From the NCBI GenBank assembly GCA_039028795.1, contig JBCCHJ010000024.1:1-64000 (forward strand): a stretch of DNA of 64,000 bases, read 5' to 3'. The stretch is from Thermohalobaculum sp039028795 (lineage in GTDB: Bacteria > Pseudomonadota > Alphaproteobacteria > Rhodobacterales > Rhodobacteraceae). Made by a program: the position numbers and the translations under genes. The notes beneath the pieces are model-generated. The model searched no databases. It was not told the DNA's origin and was given only the letters and a program-made list of their open reading frames with translations. Below, in pieces: positions 25,291-34,170 of the stretch (within the stretch, counting starts at the first letter, position 1; each line of letters begins with the position of its first letter).

Positions 25291-25871
25291 TGCCCGGCCT
25301 CCTGATCAAGGGGCAGGATCGGGTGGCCTTTGGCTGCCTCCAGCATGCGCATAAAGGCGACATAGATCCCGACTAGGGCCGCGGCGATTGCGGCGACAAC
25401 GCTGGCGGCATAGGACCACCAAACCGGGAACTCCAACAGGAAGGTTGTTTGCGCAGAATTCAGCTTCGAGATCATGCCGCCATAAAGCTGTACGGCGATC
25501 AGGACCAGGACCGCCGCAAAGGCAAGCTCGATCACGGCGCGCAGAAGGCGCTGTGCCCGATCGGGCAGGGCAGAGGTGAACACATCGACCGAAGCGTGCG
25601 CTGCCCGCAACTGGCAGAGCGGCAGGAAGGCAAAAATCGCGAAAGCCATACCGGCCTCGACGATTTCGAAATCCCCGTTGATCGGGCCCACACCAGTGGA
25701 CAGCAAGCTTTCGGCCAAGTCAGGTGCTATGCCCTGAACAAAGTCACTGTTCAGGATGGTGTTGATCAAGCGGCCAAGGACCGAGGCACAGGTCAGCACA
25801 ATCAACAGGGACAGCACGATCCCGCCAAGCTGCGCGAACATTCGCGCAAGCCAGTCGACAACGCGATACAT
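25287..25871 (-). CDS. dctQ: TRAP transporter small permease subunit DctQ
   Basis: A 194-residue four-segment membrane protein of the DctQ family (VVDWLARMFAQLGGIVLSLLIVLTC at the start; FAIFAFLPLCQLRAAHASVDV in the middle). The ATG at 25871 is preceded by GGGGAGAGCAC and fits the family start; the longer frame from 26063 gives an unrelated Arg-rich leader. It lies between dctP and dctM. Confidence 0.88.
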   Translation of the reverse strand: MYRVVDWLARMFAQLGGIVLSLLIVLTCASVLGRLINTILNSDFVQGIAPDLAESLLSTGVGPINGDFEIVEAGMAFAIFAFLPLCQLRAAHASVDVFTSALPDRAQRLLRAVIELAFAAVLVLIAVQLYGGMISKLNSAQTTFLLEFPVWWSYAASVVAAIAAALVGIYVAFMRMLEAAKGHPILPLDQEAGH

Positions 25872-25924
25872 GTGCTCTCCCCACGAAGCCGCGGCCGGGC
25901 AGGGCCCAGCCGCGGATGGCTCGC

Positions 25925-26971
25925 TTAGTAGTTTTCTTTGGCGCCGTTGCAGTCGCCGGCCATCAGGGACTGAGCTTGATCGATCAGCGCTTGTCCATCG
26001 ACGCCTTTGCCCTTCACATCCTCGATCCATGCGGCAACGATCGGTGCTGACAGTTTTTGCCATTCCGCGGTGTCGCTGACGGTGATGATGTTGTTGCCAA
26101 GGTCAACTGCGACTTCCCGGGCCGGGCCGTCGGAATCGGCCTGTGTACCACCCGCGAAGATCGAGAAATCGAGACCTGAATTTGCATCGATCACGGCCTT
26201 CAGATCATCGGGCATGCTGTCGTACTTGGCTTTGTTCATCGCCAGAACGAAGGTTAGCGTGTAAAGCGCGTTGCCTTCGAATTCTGTGTGGTTTTCCACC
26301 AATTCCGGAACCTTCAGGGCGGTGGTGACCTCCCAGGGAATGGTGGTGCCATCGATCACGCCTTTGGACAGGCCTTCCGGCACTGCAGGCACCGGCATGC
26401 CGACCGGCGTGGCGCCGGCCTCGGTCAGCAGATTGTTCACCAGGCGCGAGCCGCCGCGGATCTTCATGCCCTTCAGATCGGCAGGGGTCTCGACAGGTTC
26501 ATTGGTATGCAGCATTCCAGGACCATGTACCCAAGTGCCAAGGATTTTCGAGGCCGCGAACTCTCCATCCGCCATATGCTCTTCGAACATCTTCCAATAG
26601 GCACAAGAGGCCGCGCGGGCATCAGCGACCATGAACGGCAACTCGAATACCTCGGTCGATGGGAAACGGCCAGGCGTGTAGCCAACCACAGTCCAGACGA
26701 TGTCTGCGACGCCGTCGATCGACTGATCCATCAACTCTGGCGGCTTACCGCCGAGTTGCATGGTCGGGAAACGATCCACCTTGATCCGGCCTTCTGACGC
26801 GGCCTCGACCTTATCAGCCCAGACGTCCAGGATCAGCTTCGGCACATTCGCCTGCGGTGGCAAAAAATGGTGCAATTTCAACGTGACATCCGCAGCCAAG
26901 GCGCTGGTCGCCATCATTGCTGCAACAGCAGCACCGCCCATCAAAGCCAGGCCAGACTTCAGGTTTCTCAT
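25925..26971 (-). CDS. dctP: TRAP transporter substrate-binding protein DctP
   Basis: A 348-residue periplasmic receptor with a signal peptide (GLALMGGAAVAAMMATSALA). Family marks are LKLHHFLPPQANVPKLILDVWADKVE, PGRFPSTEVFELPFM, GMKIRGGSRLVNNLL with the Arg that holds a substrate carboxylate, and GVIDGTTIPWEV. The substrate is an organic acid of some kind. The start of the gene is preceded by GGGAGGAAG. Confidence 0.92.
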   Translation of the reverse strand: MRNLKSGLALMGGAAVAAMMATSALAADVTLKLHHFLPPQANVPKLILDVWADKVEAASEGRIKVDRFPTMQLGGKPPELMDQSIDGVADIVWTVVGYTPGRFPSTEVFELPFMVADARAASCAYWKMFEEHMADGEFAASKILGTWVHGPGMLHTNEPVETPADLKGMKIRGGSRLVNNLLTEAGATPVGMPVPAVPEGLSKGVIDGTTIPWEVTTALKVPELVENHTEFEGNALYTLTFVLAMNKAKYDSMPDDLKAVIDANSGLDFSIFAGGTQADSDGPAREVAVDLGNNIITVSDTAEWQKLSAPIVAAWIEDVKGKGVDGQALIDQAQSLMAGDCNGAKENY

Positions 26972-27226
26972 AGACTTCCTCCCATCGCGTCTTCGTCGGA
27001 TAGCGGAGATTCAGACCGCATTCCTCGACAATGATCTCTGCCTGCATCCACAGCAGGCTTGTGGCGGCAGAGTACTTCACAACTGATGCAGATTGTCACC
27101 CGTTTTCTTGGCGGCCTGCGGAGTTTCACGCGAAGCCTACAAGAACCTGGATATGGCAATGAATCCTGGAATGCGTCGATTCTGTTCCGGTTTTTCAGCG
27201 CCAGCACATGGTCGTGCAGAGAACGT
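26972..27226. other. intergenic region between dctP and the phosphatase gene
   Basis: About 255 nt. It should contain the promoter of the TRAP operon (reverse strand) and the end of the kinase operon. I see no convincing gene or strong hairpin. Confidence 0.35.
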
Positions 27227-27991
27227 TCACGTGATCGCCATCACCGCCAGATTGTCCTGTTTCGGATCTGAACGTTTCAGGACCAAGTCAACAACACCTG
27301 CGCAGATTTCGGCAGGAATTTTTCGGCTATTCCCTTTACAGGCATCGACCAGGTTGGCTTTGGATAAGGTCTCTATCCCGTCACTGGCGATCAGCAAAAT
27401 ATCATCCGCGTGCAGGGCGCGACCGTCTTCCGGGCAATCGACAGCGTCAATTTTGCCGCCCGACAATGCCGACGTCAGCACACCGGAAAAATCGCCCTTT
27501 GGCCGGTTCTGGGCGACATTTGCGCCAATCTTGCGCAACCGTTCCAGACTGGTTGCCAGTGAATGACTTTCATTCAATTGTTCAGCCTTGCCGTCCCTAA
27601 TCAATATCAACACGCTGTCGCCGACCGAGGACCAGAACAGCCGTTCATCGTGTACCACCGCAATCACAACCGTGGCGCCCATGCCTTTCGTCTGAGGAAA
27701 GGCATCTATTTTTTGTCCCAGATCGTGGTTCGCCTTTTCGACGACGTGCTGCAGGATGTCCGGGATCGATCTTGGATCCTCGACCATTGTGGCCCGTTGC
27801 CGATCAAGGGTTCTGATGCAGGATTCGACCACGATCTTGCTGGCATAGTTGCCATTCCCATGACCACCGATCCCGTCAGAGAGCACACCAGCGATGCATC
27901 GCCCTTCTTGAAGGACGATATGCCCGATATAGTCCTGCTGATTTTTCCGCGACCCCTGTAACATGGCCGCTTCGATCAAGCGTTCAGCCAT
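27227..27991 (-). CDS. PP2C-type Ser/Thr protein phosphatase
   Basis: A 254-residue soluble PPM/PP2C phosphatase with all key motifs: the metal-binding Asp in RKNQQDYIG, LSDGIGGHGNG, GMGATVVIA, VGDSVLIL, IASDGIETLS and the final DNLAV. It removes phosphate from Ser/Thr on proteins. The length fits stand-alone bacterial phosphatases such as PstP catalytic domains or PppA. It is the last gene of the seven-gene operon and overlaps the upstream kinase gene by 8 nt, so kinase and phosphatase are made together and probably act on shared targets. Confidence 0.93.
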   Translation of the reverse strand: MAERLIEAAMLQGSRKNQQDYIGHIVLQEGRCIAGVLSDGIGGHGNGNYASKIVVESCIRTLDRQRATMVEDPRSIPDILQHVVEKANHDLGQKIDAFPQTKGMGATVVIAVVHDERLFWSSVGDSVLILIRDGKAEQLNESHSLATSLERLRKIGANVAQNRPKGDFSGVLTSALSGGKIDAVDCPEDGRALHADDILLIASDGIETLSKANLVDACKGNSRKIPAEICAGVVDLVLKRSDPKQDNLAVMAIT

Positions 27992-28949
27992 CCAGATAAC
28001 TCTTCCACTCTGTCACGGTTTCGAACCGCTGGGATACATCATAGCTGGTTGCCTTCGCGATCGCATCGAAGAAGCGTGGGTTCAGCGGTTGGTGAAGCTC
28101 TAAGGCGGTTTGCATACGGTCCCGTCCCTTGCGGGCAAATTCGGACAATCGCTGCATCGCCTCCATCGGTTGTTCGCGGGTGACGGCTTTGTAAAGCGTC
28201 GCGCCAAGCTGATAGATGTCGGACTGCCGGGTCTTTTGAAACTCGGAACAGTAAAATTCCGGAGGGCTATAGCCCGGTTTCACGACAATAAGATCATCCG
28301 CCAATTCGGCGGACTGGGTCGAATCGATCTTGGAACAGGTGCCAAAGTCGATCAGCAGCGGATTGCGCTTGCCTTCTAAGATAATGTTCTCTGGCGAGAT
28401 ATCGTTGTGCAGGTAACCGCTGTTGTGCACGTGCTCCAGCGCAGATAGTAATTTCAACGAAATTTTCTCTGCTCTTGTAACAGTGGCCTTGCGATTAAGG
28501 CCGCGCGGCATGGCGCCCATTTGGCAGCCTTTGACATAGCTCATGACCAAATAAATCGTGCCGTGTTCTTCGATCACCTCGCCGCCATCGACGATGTTTC
28601 CGTGATCCAGAACCGCCAACGCCTTGGCCTCTTGCCTGAACTGCCGCCGAATACGTTGAACTTGTTCTTCGTGGGCTGCGGCCTTTAAGCCGACCGTAAG
28701 TCCGTTCCTGCGGCACAGGGTTTTAGGATAGCATTCCTTAAGGACGAAAACCTGACCGCTCGTGTCGGTCGCTTTGTAGGTATAGCCGAACCCGCCTTCA
28801 CCCAGGAAGGATCGGATCGTGAATCGTTCGTCCAGAACAAAGCCGTTGGGCAGTGCGTCTTTTCGCCGGTTGGCGCCCAAAGCTGACCATTGCAGCCACC
28901 CCGGCACAGATGAGTCGCGCTTGTTTGGCTGGTCCGAGAGTGCTGTCAT
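27984..28949 (-). CDS. Ser/Thr protein kinase, probably active
   Basis: A 321-residue Hanks-type kinase without membrane segment. Present are the glycine loop GEGGFGYTY (50-58), the ATP lysine K71 (VLKECYP), the helix-C Glu E107, catalytic D183 with N188 in LHNDISPENI (Asn replaces Arg of the HRD motif), DFG at 201-203 and SPPEF for APE. All residues needed for catalysis are there. About 38 residues precede the kinase domain. It lies between a degenerate kinase gene and the phosphatase gene. Of the three kinase-like proteins in the operon this is the one most likely to transfer phosphate. Confidence 0.92.
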   Translation of the reverse strand: MTALSDQPNKRDSSVPGWLQWSALGANRRKDALPNGFVLDERFTIRSFLGEGGFGYTYKATDTSGQVFVLKECYPKTLCRRNGLTVGLKAAAHEEQVQRIRRQFRQEAKALAVLDHGNIVDGGEVIEEHGTIYLVMSYVKGCQMGAMPRGLNRKATVTRAEKISLKLLSALEHVHNSGYLHNDISPENIILEGKRNPLLIDFGTCSKIDSTQSAELADDLIVVKPGYSPPEFYCSEFQKTRQSDIYQLGATLYKAVTREQPMEAMQRLSEFARKGRDRMQTALELHQPLNPRFFDAIAKATSYDVSQRFETVTEWKSYLDG

Positions 28950-28973
28950 AAGAGTTCCGATCTGTTCGCTGAT

Positions 28974-29999
28974 CTAACGGCGAAATAGCGAAAAGATCTT
29001 TCGCGGTTTGATGAAGGACAGGAAGCCGCGCTTTTTCGGGCGGCGATCCATCGCTTCGCTTTGTAGTCTCAGCACGTCGCTTGCCCCCCTGACGAAGCAC
29101 GACAGAAACTCGGTTGCCGATCGAACGCGGTTCTCGTTCAACAAAGCAAGCGACAGATCGATCGACATCAAGAATTTGGAATCATACCGCGGGTGGGTTT
29201 GTGCAACAGAGACATAGGGATCGGGGTCGCCTTTACCGACCGCGGCCAAGCGGTCCTGACAGGTAACCGGCGGCTTTCCCGTCATCATCTGGTATAAGAT
29301 CGCTGCGACGCTGTAGACGTCGGATGCCTCGTTCTGCTCGCTTCCCTCAAATATAAATTCAATCGGCGCATAGACACTTTGCGCCCGCAGAACGCTGGAG
29401 ACGACCTTGCTGACCTTACTTTTGTCTTCGCGGAACGTGCTGAAGTCGGCCAAAAGAACGGCGTCTGAGTTTTCCGTGACTTTGATGTTCTTCGGGTTGA
29501 TATCCCGATGCAGCATGCCGAAGGTATGGATCTCGATCAGCGCGCTGAACAATTGGTTCGCCATTCGTGCAACTTCGACTGGCTTGAACTCCCGCCCTTC
29601 CGCAAACAGATCTTCCAGCGTCTGGCCGTTGGGCGGTGTGCTGACCATGTAGGCCGTGCCGTTTTCTTCGAAAACGTCCGACACCAAGGCGATGTGCGGG
29701 TTCTCCAGCGACTTTAGATATCTGGCGTCATCGATGAAGCCGTTCACCAGCTTGCGAAACAGCGATCCATCGGATCTTTTCTGGAATTTGATCTGACTGC
29801 CTTCGCGGTAGCAGATGTCCGACAGAAAGAACTCACGGATCGAAACCTCGGATCCATCCGCGTTCAAAGCAGTATAGTTGAAGCCACTCTCGGACAATCC
29901 GTTTACGCGTTGGATCGTGTATTTTCCGTCGGCGAGTTCATGCGATGGCATCAACTCATCGGTTGCTTCGGTCGAATAAGCCAGATTTAGGTTCTTCAT
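28974..29999 (-). CDS. degenerate kinase-fold protein
   Basis: A 341-residue kinase-fold protein. HRDINPKN (164-171) is intact, but the glycine loop is LSESGFNY, the ATP lysine position is Arg55 (VSIREFF), and DFG is DFS (185-187); APE reads APIEF. Such changes usually weaken or abolish ATP use, so this may be a pseudokinase or an atypical kinase. The C-terminal 80 residues form a helical tail ending in a very basic stretch (MDRRPKKRGFLSFIKPRKIFSLFRR region), which could contact the membrane. The gene is 24 nt upstream of the active-looking kinase. Confidence 0.85.
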   Translation of the reverse strand: MKNLNLAYSTEATDELMPSHELADGKYTIQRVNGLSESGFNYTALNADGSEVSIREFFLSDICYREGSQIKFQKRSDGSLFRKLVNGFIDDARYLKSLENPHIALVSDVFEENGTAYMVSTPPNGQTLEDLFAEGREFKPVEVARMANQLFSALIEIHTFGMLHRDINPKNIKVTENSDAVLLADFSTFREDKSKVSKVVSSVLRAQSVYAPIEFIFEGSEQNEASDVYSVAAILYQMMTGKPPVTCQDRLAAVGKGDPDPYVSVAQTHPRYDSKFLMSIDLSLALLNENRVRSATEFLSCFVRGASDVLRLQSEAMDRRPKKRGFLSFIKPRKIFSLFRR

Positions 30000-30028
30000 G
30001 GCCTTACGCTCACTCGTTTAACTCACAT

Positions 30029-32113
30029 TTACAGATCACCGAAGTCGACACTTACAACGATCACACTCTCTGCGCCGCGTCTCACTGACACGTCTACGCC
30101 CCCACGACCCTTTGCTTTTTCAGTCTCAACCATCGCAATAAACTGCGAAATCGTCTCTAGCGACCCTTCAACACCCGGCACCGACAGAATCTGATCCCCA
30201 GCTCTCAGATCCGAGGCAGAATTCTGGACGCCATCAACGACAAGCTTCCAGGTCCCGCCGACATTTCGTTGGGCCAACTGAATGGACCCGAACGATCTGG
30301 TCGCTTCGACCGGGATGTCGATCTTAGCCTGCTCGACGCTGCTGCCATCATAGGTGACGGTAACATCGATCAGCGGCGAAGATTGGTCTGATCCCGCGAA
30401 GTAAGCACTAAGTGCCTGCTGCAGCGAGAAACCACCATCCACGTCCTGCGCACCCACACTTCGTATTTCTGAATTGCGCGCATACCAGGGATTTTTTGTG
30501 ACGAATGAAAAATGGTTGTCCATCGATCTGAGGCGCATAAATGCCTCGGCACCATCTTGTGCGACGACTTCATAACCAATTCGATCAGTGACCTGCCACG
30601 TTATTCCCGTGATCGCATCGGTCGAGAACGCATCCTCTAGAACTTGCTGGCCCTGAGGGGCGGTGGATGCGGCGGGATCGTCTGATGATTGTGCAGGATC
30701 CGACAACGCGATGGTTTGATCAGCCGGTTGCTCTTGTGCGTCTGGCACAGCGGGCTCTGCGACCGTTGGTGCAGAGGGTTCCTGAACTTCTGCAGGCGAG
30801 GCCGGTTGCTGGTTGTTGTCTGATCCGTCTGAGGCCGCCGGTGTTGAATTGCCGGCAAGATCGCGAAGCACTGCCTCCAGATCAGCAGCGCTGACTTGGC
30901 GACGTGCTTCAGATTCGTCTTGTCCCGCCGTAGATCCAACATCCGAGGGTTCAACCTCTGGCGTGACGGCTTGCTTCGGCGCTTCAGGAGTCGTTTCGGA
31001 TGTCGGCACAGATGGGGCTTCTGGCTCGGTCACGCTCGGCGTCGCTGCGGGTGTTGTCGAAGCAGGCTCGGTCGCCTGCGGAGTGGCCAGCGCCGTCTCG
31101 ACCCCTTGCGGCGCTTCGCCATCCGACGAAGTGGTGGATTGTGAAGATTCCCCTTCACCTCGCAGCTTGACGAAGTCACCTCCGAAATAGAACAGAGCAA
31201 ACAGCGCAGCGGCGACGGCACCGGCAATGACGAGGGCACTGCCCCCCTTCTTCTTCGGCTTTTGAGGCGCAGGTGTGACGTCTTCCACTGGCTCGTCCGA
31301 TCCGAACTTACGTGCCCAAACCAAAACCGCCGTCGGGTCCATCGGGTCCGGGCTGAGCGCCTTGTCCACGCTGTTGCGCACACCGACTGGATACGGAAGA
31401 TCCAATTCAGATGTGCGGACAACCGGGTCTGTTTGCCCGGCGGCAATCATCTGTTTTCGGACATGTCGCGCGTCTGGGATGACGCCGGTCATCATTGCGT
31501 AGATGCATTGCGAGACCCCGTAGGCCAGATCGGGCGCATGCCCTTCGCCCTTGGCATCCAGCATGTCTTCAAGGAAATGCCGGATCGAGATCATCGGGTT
31601 ACCATCGTCGTCGATACTGACGGCATCGAGCGAGATTTCGGCATCACGGATATGCATGGCCGTGCAATAGGCCACAGCTTCCACCAGATCGTGCGAGGCC
31701 TTCAGAACTTCGGGTGGTTGATGAAAGAAGGCGTTTCTGTCGATTTCATCGGATAGCGATCGTGCAATCCGCGATTGGACAACTGCATACCCGGTCCCGT
31801 TGTCTTCAAAGAACTGCAGGATCGGTTCGATGTTGGGATGACGCAGCCGCGACAGCTTTTCGACCAACTGCATAAAGTCAGCGAGTTCCGGACCGTCTGA
31901 CGAATGCCAGGATTGCGGTGTTGCAGAACCGGCCTGCGCGCTGTTGCGGTTCAGAAACTCGATCAACAGGTATTGATCATCAACCTCGTCTGCGACCCAG
32001 TATGCTGCCGTCAGACGTGTGCGGTCGATCTTCGACAACAGGCGATACGCCCCGCCAAAGATCGACTGGCGATGTTCTGAAAATGGAACGCCACTAGAGC
32101 TGTCGGTACTCAT
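30029..32113 (-). CDS. transmembrane pseudokinase with periplasmic PDZ-like domain
   Basis: A 694-residue protein in four parts. Residues 20-270 have kinase-like spacing (RLRHPNIEPILQFFEDNGTGYAVVQ) but lack the glycine loop, HRD and DFG, so catalysis is unlikely. A basic KKKGG is followed by one membrane helix (291-313). Residues about 317-500 are a long Ser/Thr/Pro/Glu/Gln-rich linker, probably periplasmic. The last 190 residues are folded and end in a PDZ-like unit (WKLVVDGVQNSASDLRAGDQILSV). It is thus suited to link the periplasm to the cytoplasmic kinases encoded next to it. The domain order is seen; the signalling role is inferred. Confidence 0.82.
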   Translation of the reverse strand: MSTDSSSGVPFSEHRQSIFGGAYRLLSKIDRTRLTAAYWVADEVDDQYLLIEFLNRNSAQAGSATPQSWHSSDGPELADFMQLVEKLSRLRHPNIEPILQFFEDNGTGYAVVQSRIARSLSDEIDRNAFFHQPPEVLKASHDLVEAVAYCTAMHIRDAEISLDAVSIDDDGNPMISIRHFLEDMLDAKGEGHAPDLAYGVSQCIYAMMTGVIPDARHVRKQMIAAGQTDPVVRTSELDLPYPVGVRNSVDKALSPDPMDPTAVLVWARKFGSDEPVEDVTPAPQKPKKKGGSALVIAGAVAAALFALFYFGGDFVKLRGEGESSQSTTSSDGEAPQGVETALATPQATEPASTTPAATPSVTEPEAPSVPTSETTPEAPKQAVTPEVEPSDVGSTAGQDESEARRQVSAADLEAVLRDLAGNSTPAASDGSDNNQQPASPAEVQEPSAPTVAEPAVPDAQEQPADQTIALSDPAQSSDDPAASTAPQGQQVLEDAFSTDAITGITWQVTDRIGYEVVAQDGAEAFMRLRSMDNHFSFVTKNPWYARNSEIRSVGAQDVDGGFSLQQALSAYFAGSDQSSPLIDVTVTYDGSSVEQAKIDIPVEATRSFGSIQLAQRNVGGTWKLVVDGVQNSASDLRAGDQILSVPGVEGSLETISQFIAMVETEKAKGRGGVDVSVRRGAESVIVVSVDFGDL

Positions 32114-32164
32114 ATCGTCTCACCGAACTCTTACAAAACCTGACGCCAAGGCATGGCGTCGAAC

Positions 32165-33202
32165 TTATTGATCGACGCCTTGCCTCATCAGGTCCAGAAT
32201 ACTGGGCCGGTCGGTTTTGACGGCTTCTTCCCCGCTTAGCGCAGCAACAGCGGCCGCATTGCGCGGCAGATCGCCCACTTCCTCGTCGAACGAGAACTGC
32301 TGCCACTTTGGATGGCTGGGTGGACGCAGGAACTGGGCACCATTGCGCTCTAATTCGCTGACGAATGCATGAATGCGACGGTATTTATCGCTACCTTCCG
32401 GCGCATTTCCGTAGGCCGCCAATATCACGTCAACCGATACCGTTTCGACGAACTTGTCGCGAACCAGACCTGGATAGTCGACGGACGTGAACTCACCCGG
32501 TTTGTAAACGCTGCGGATGTTCTCGGTGATCGGCACCTGCACCAACGCAAGATTTTCTTCCGAAGTGATCTTACGCAGGAACGCCGACGGCTTCGCAGCC
32601 AGCATGAAGACCGCATCAACTGTGCCGTCCGCCAAGGCATCAAAACCGGCATCCGTTGGCATAGCGATGGCTGTTGCCCGTACACCAGTGGCGCGCAGCA
32701 ACAATGACGCCGTCAAGAAGGTTCCCGACCGCGCTTCGCCGGCTGCAAACCGGCGGCCAACCAGATCACTCAGAGAATCGATGCCACTGTCGGCCCGGGT
32801 GATCACATGCACTTCGTTGGTGAACAGCCGTGCAACGTAATTGATATTATTCAGGCGCTCGTCGTCAGGGTTGCGCAGCCGCTGGCTGAGCAGTGCATCC
32901 GAGTTGATCAGCGCCATATCCGCAAAGCGGAATGACGTCAGGTCCTCGATATTCGCGACAGATCCCGAGGACAGATAGGGGACGATGCGCAAGTTCGACT
33001 TGCCGTCCAGAACACGGGCGAGATCCGCGGCGATGCTCAGCCCGGTACCCGATGCCGATCCGGTCAGCAGACCAATACGGCCCCGGTTAATCTCACGCGG
33101 GTCGGCCGCCATAGACGGCGCAACCGCTGCACCCAAGGTTACAGACGCGACCAGTGCCGCAATCGAAGCCCGCGTCGTGCGGTTACCAAAACTCAACATC
33201 AC
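32165..33202 (-). CDS. TAXI-family periplasmic binding protein (second copy in operon)
   Basis: A 345-residue exported protein with signal peptide (IAALVASVTLGAAVAPSMAA). It is of the TAXI type: GRIGLLTGSASGTGLSIAADLARVL, DMALINSDAL, INYVARLFTNEVHVI, and a ligand-site segment AAGEARSGTFLTASLLLRATG. TAXI proteins normally serve TRAP transporters, but no DctM/DctQ gene accompanies it. It resembles the next TAXI protein along its whole length, including the endings PPSHPKW and PPRHPKW, so the pair arose by duplication. It overlaps its upstream neighbour by 4 nt. Confidence 0.85.
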   Translation of the reverse strand: MMLSFGNRTTRASIAALVASVTLGAAVAPSMAADPREINRGRIGLLTGSASGTGLSIAADLARVLDGKSNLRIVPYLSSGSVANIEDLTSFRFADMALINSDALLSQRLRNPDDERLNNINYVARLFTNEVHVITRADSGIDSLSDLVGRRFAAGEARSGTFLTASLLLRATGVRATAIAMPTDAGFDALADGTVDAVFMLAAKPSAFLRKITSEENLALVQVPITENIRSVYKPGEFTSVDYPGLVRDKFVETVSVDVILAAYGNAPEGSDKYRRIHAFVSELERNGAQFLRPPSHPKWQQFSFDEEVGDLPRNAAAVAALSGEEAVKTDRPSILDLMRQGVDQ

Positions 33203-34170
33203 TGGTTCCTCAGCGTTTGATCAACAATGTCCATACGGTTCCAGCCAACGATCTCGGTCGCCAGATCGATCTGGCGCCATTTCGGATGGCGTGGCGGCTG
33301 TTGCAGACGTGGGATCGTATCCAGGAATGCACGCGTAAACGCTTCGATGTTCTTGAAGCGGGAACTGCTTGGCGCAAACTTGTCATAGGCCGCCAGCACC
33401 ACCGGAACCGAGATCGCCGGGATCAGTTTTTCCTTCACCAGGCTTGGATAATCGGTCGGAAGAAACTCGGTTGGATTATAGACGTCAGACTCGCCTTCCG
33501 AGAACGGAAACTCGATAGAAGCCAGCCGCAGCCCGTCCTCTTCCCGCAGGTTCTGCAGGATCGGCAAGGGCTTGGCGCCCAGCATGAAGACCGCATCCAG
33601 TTCTTCGTTCTTCAGCGCCTCAAGCGAGAAGTGCGGATCCATGAAGATACCGGTTGCCCGGATGCCCAGCAGCCGCAGCATCAATCGGGAAGTCAGCGCC
33701 GTGCCGCTGGTCGAGTTGCCGATGGCAACGCGTTTGCCTTGCAGGTCAAAGATATCGCCGATTTGGCTGTCGTCGCGCACGATCAAGTGCAATTCGGACT
33801 CTGTCACCATGGTGACATAGGACAAGAAGCGCAGCGCCGGATGATCTGGTTGTGTCACCCGCAGGTTGGTCATGACGTCCGAATTGAGGAACGCCAGATC
33901 GACACCGCGCAGATAAAGCAGGTCCTCGACATTTTGCTGGGACCCGCGGCCGATCAGCGTCCTGACTTGAATTCCGGACCAGCCATTCAGGGCCAGCGCA
34001 AGTTCTTCGCCAAGCTTCGCCGTAGTACTGCCGGGATATCCCGCCAGAATACCGATGGATTCGACATTTTGCGCTTTGACTGCGGTGGGGAAACTAAACA
34101 GTGTACACACCGCGCCGACGGCAAGGACCTTGGTCCACGCGCCGGCTTTCATGAACTTTGTAAACATCAT
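33199..34170 (-). CDS. TAXI-family periplasmic binding protein (first copy in operon)
   Basis: A 323-residue exported protein with signal peptide (VLAVGAVCTLFSFPTAVKAQ), followed by SIGILAGYPGSTTAKLGEELALALNG, VDLAFLNSDV, FLSYVTMVTESELHLIV and RVAIGNSTSGTALTSRLMLRLLG, all features of TAXI proteins. It is coupled by ATGA overlaps to the NrtA-like gene upstream and to the second TAXI gene downstream. There is no TRAP permease next to it. The pattern suggests use as a sensor rather than, or as well as, in transport; this is inference. Confidence 0.85.
   Translation of the reverse strand: MMFTKFMKAGAWTKVLAVGAVCTLFSFPTAVKAQNVESIGILAGYPGSTTAKLGEELALALNGWSGIQVRTLIGRGSQQNVEDLLYLRGVDLAFLNSDVMTNLRVTQPDHPALRFLSYVTMVTESELHLIVRDDSQIGDIFDLQGKRVAIGNSTSGTALTSRLMLRLLGIRATGIFMDPHFSLEALKNEELDAVFMLGAKPLPILQNLREEDGLRLASIEFPFSEGESDVYNPTEFLPTDYPSLVKEKLIPAISVPVVLAAYDKFAPSSSRFKNIEAFTRAFLDTIPRLQQPPRHPKWRQIDLATEIVGWNRMDIVDQTLRNQ

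Noticed and set aside
27093..27566. 157-codon forward open frame over the end of the PP2C gene
   Set aside because: Overlaps the conserved C-terminal phosphatase motifs on the other strand; no family resemblance.
27227..28949. Type VI secretion kinase/phosphatase pair (PpkA/PppA)
   Set aside because: No T6SS structural genes, FHA protein or TagF-like gene are near; the operon has binding proteins instead.
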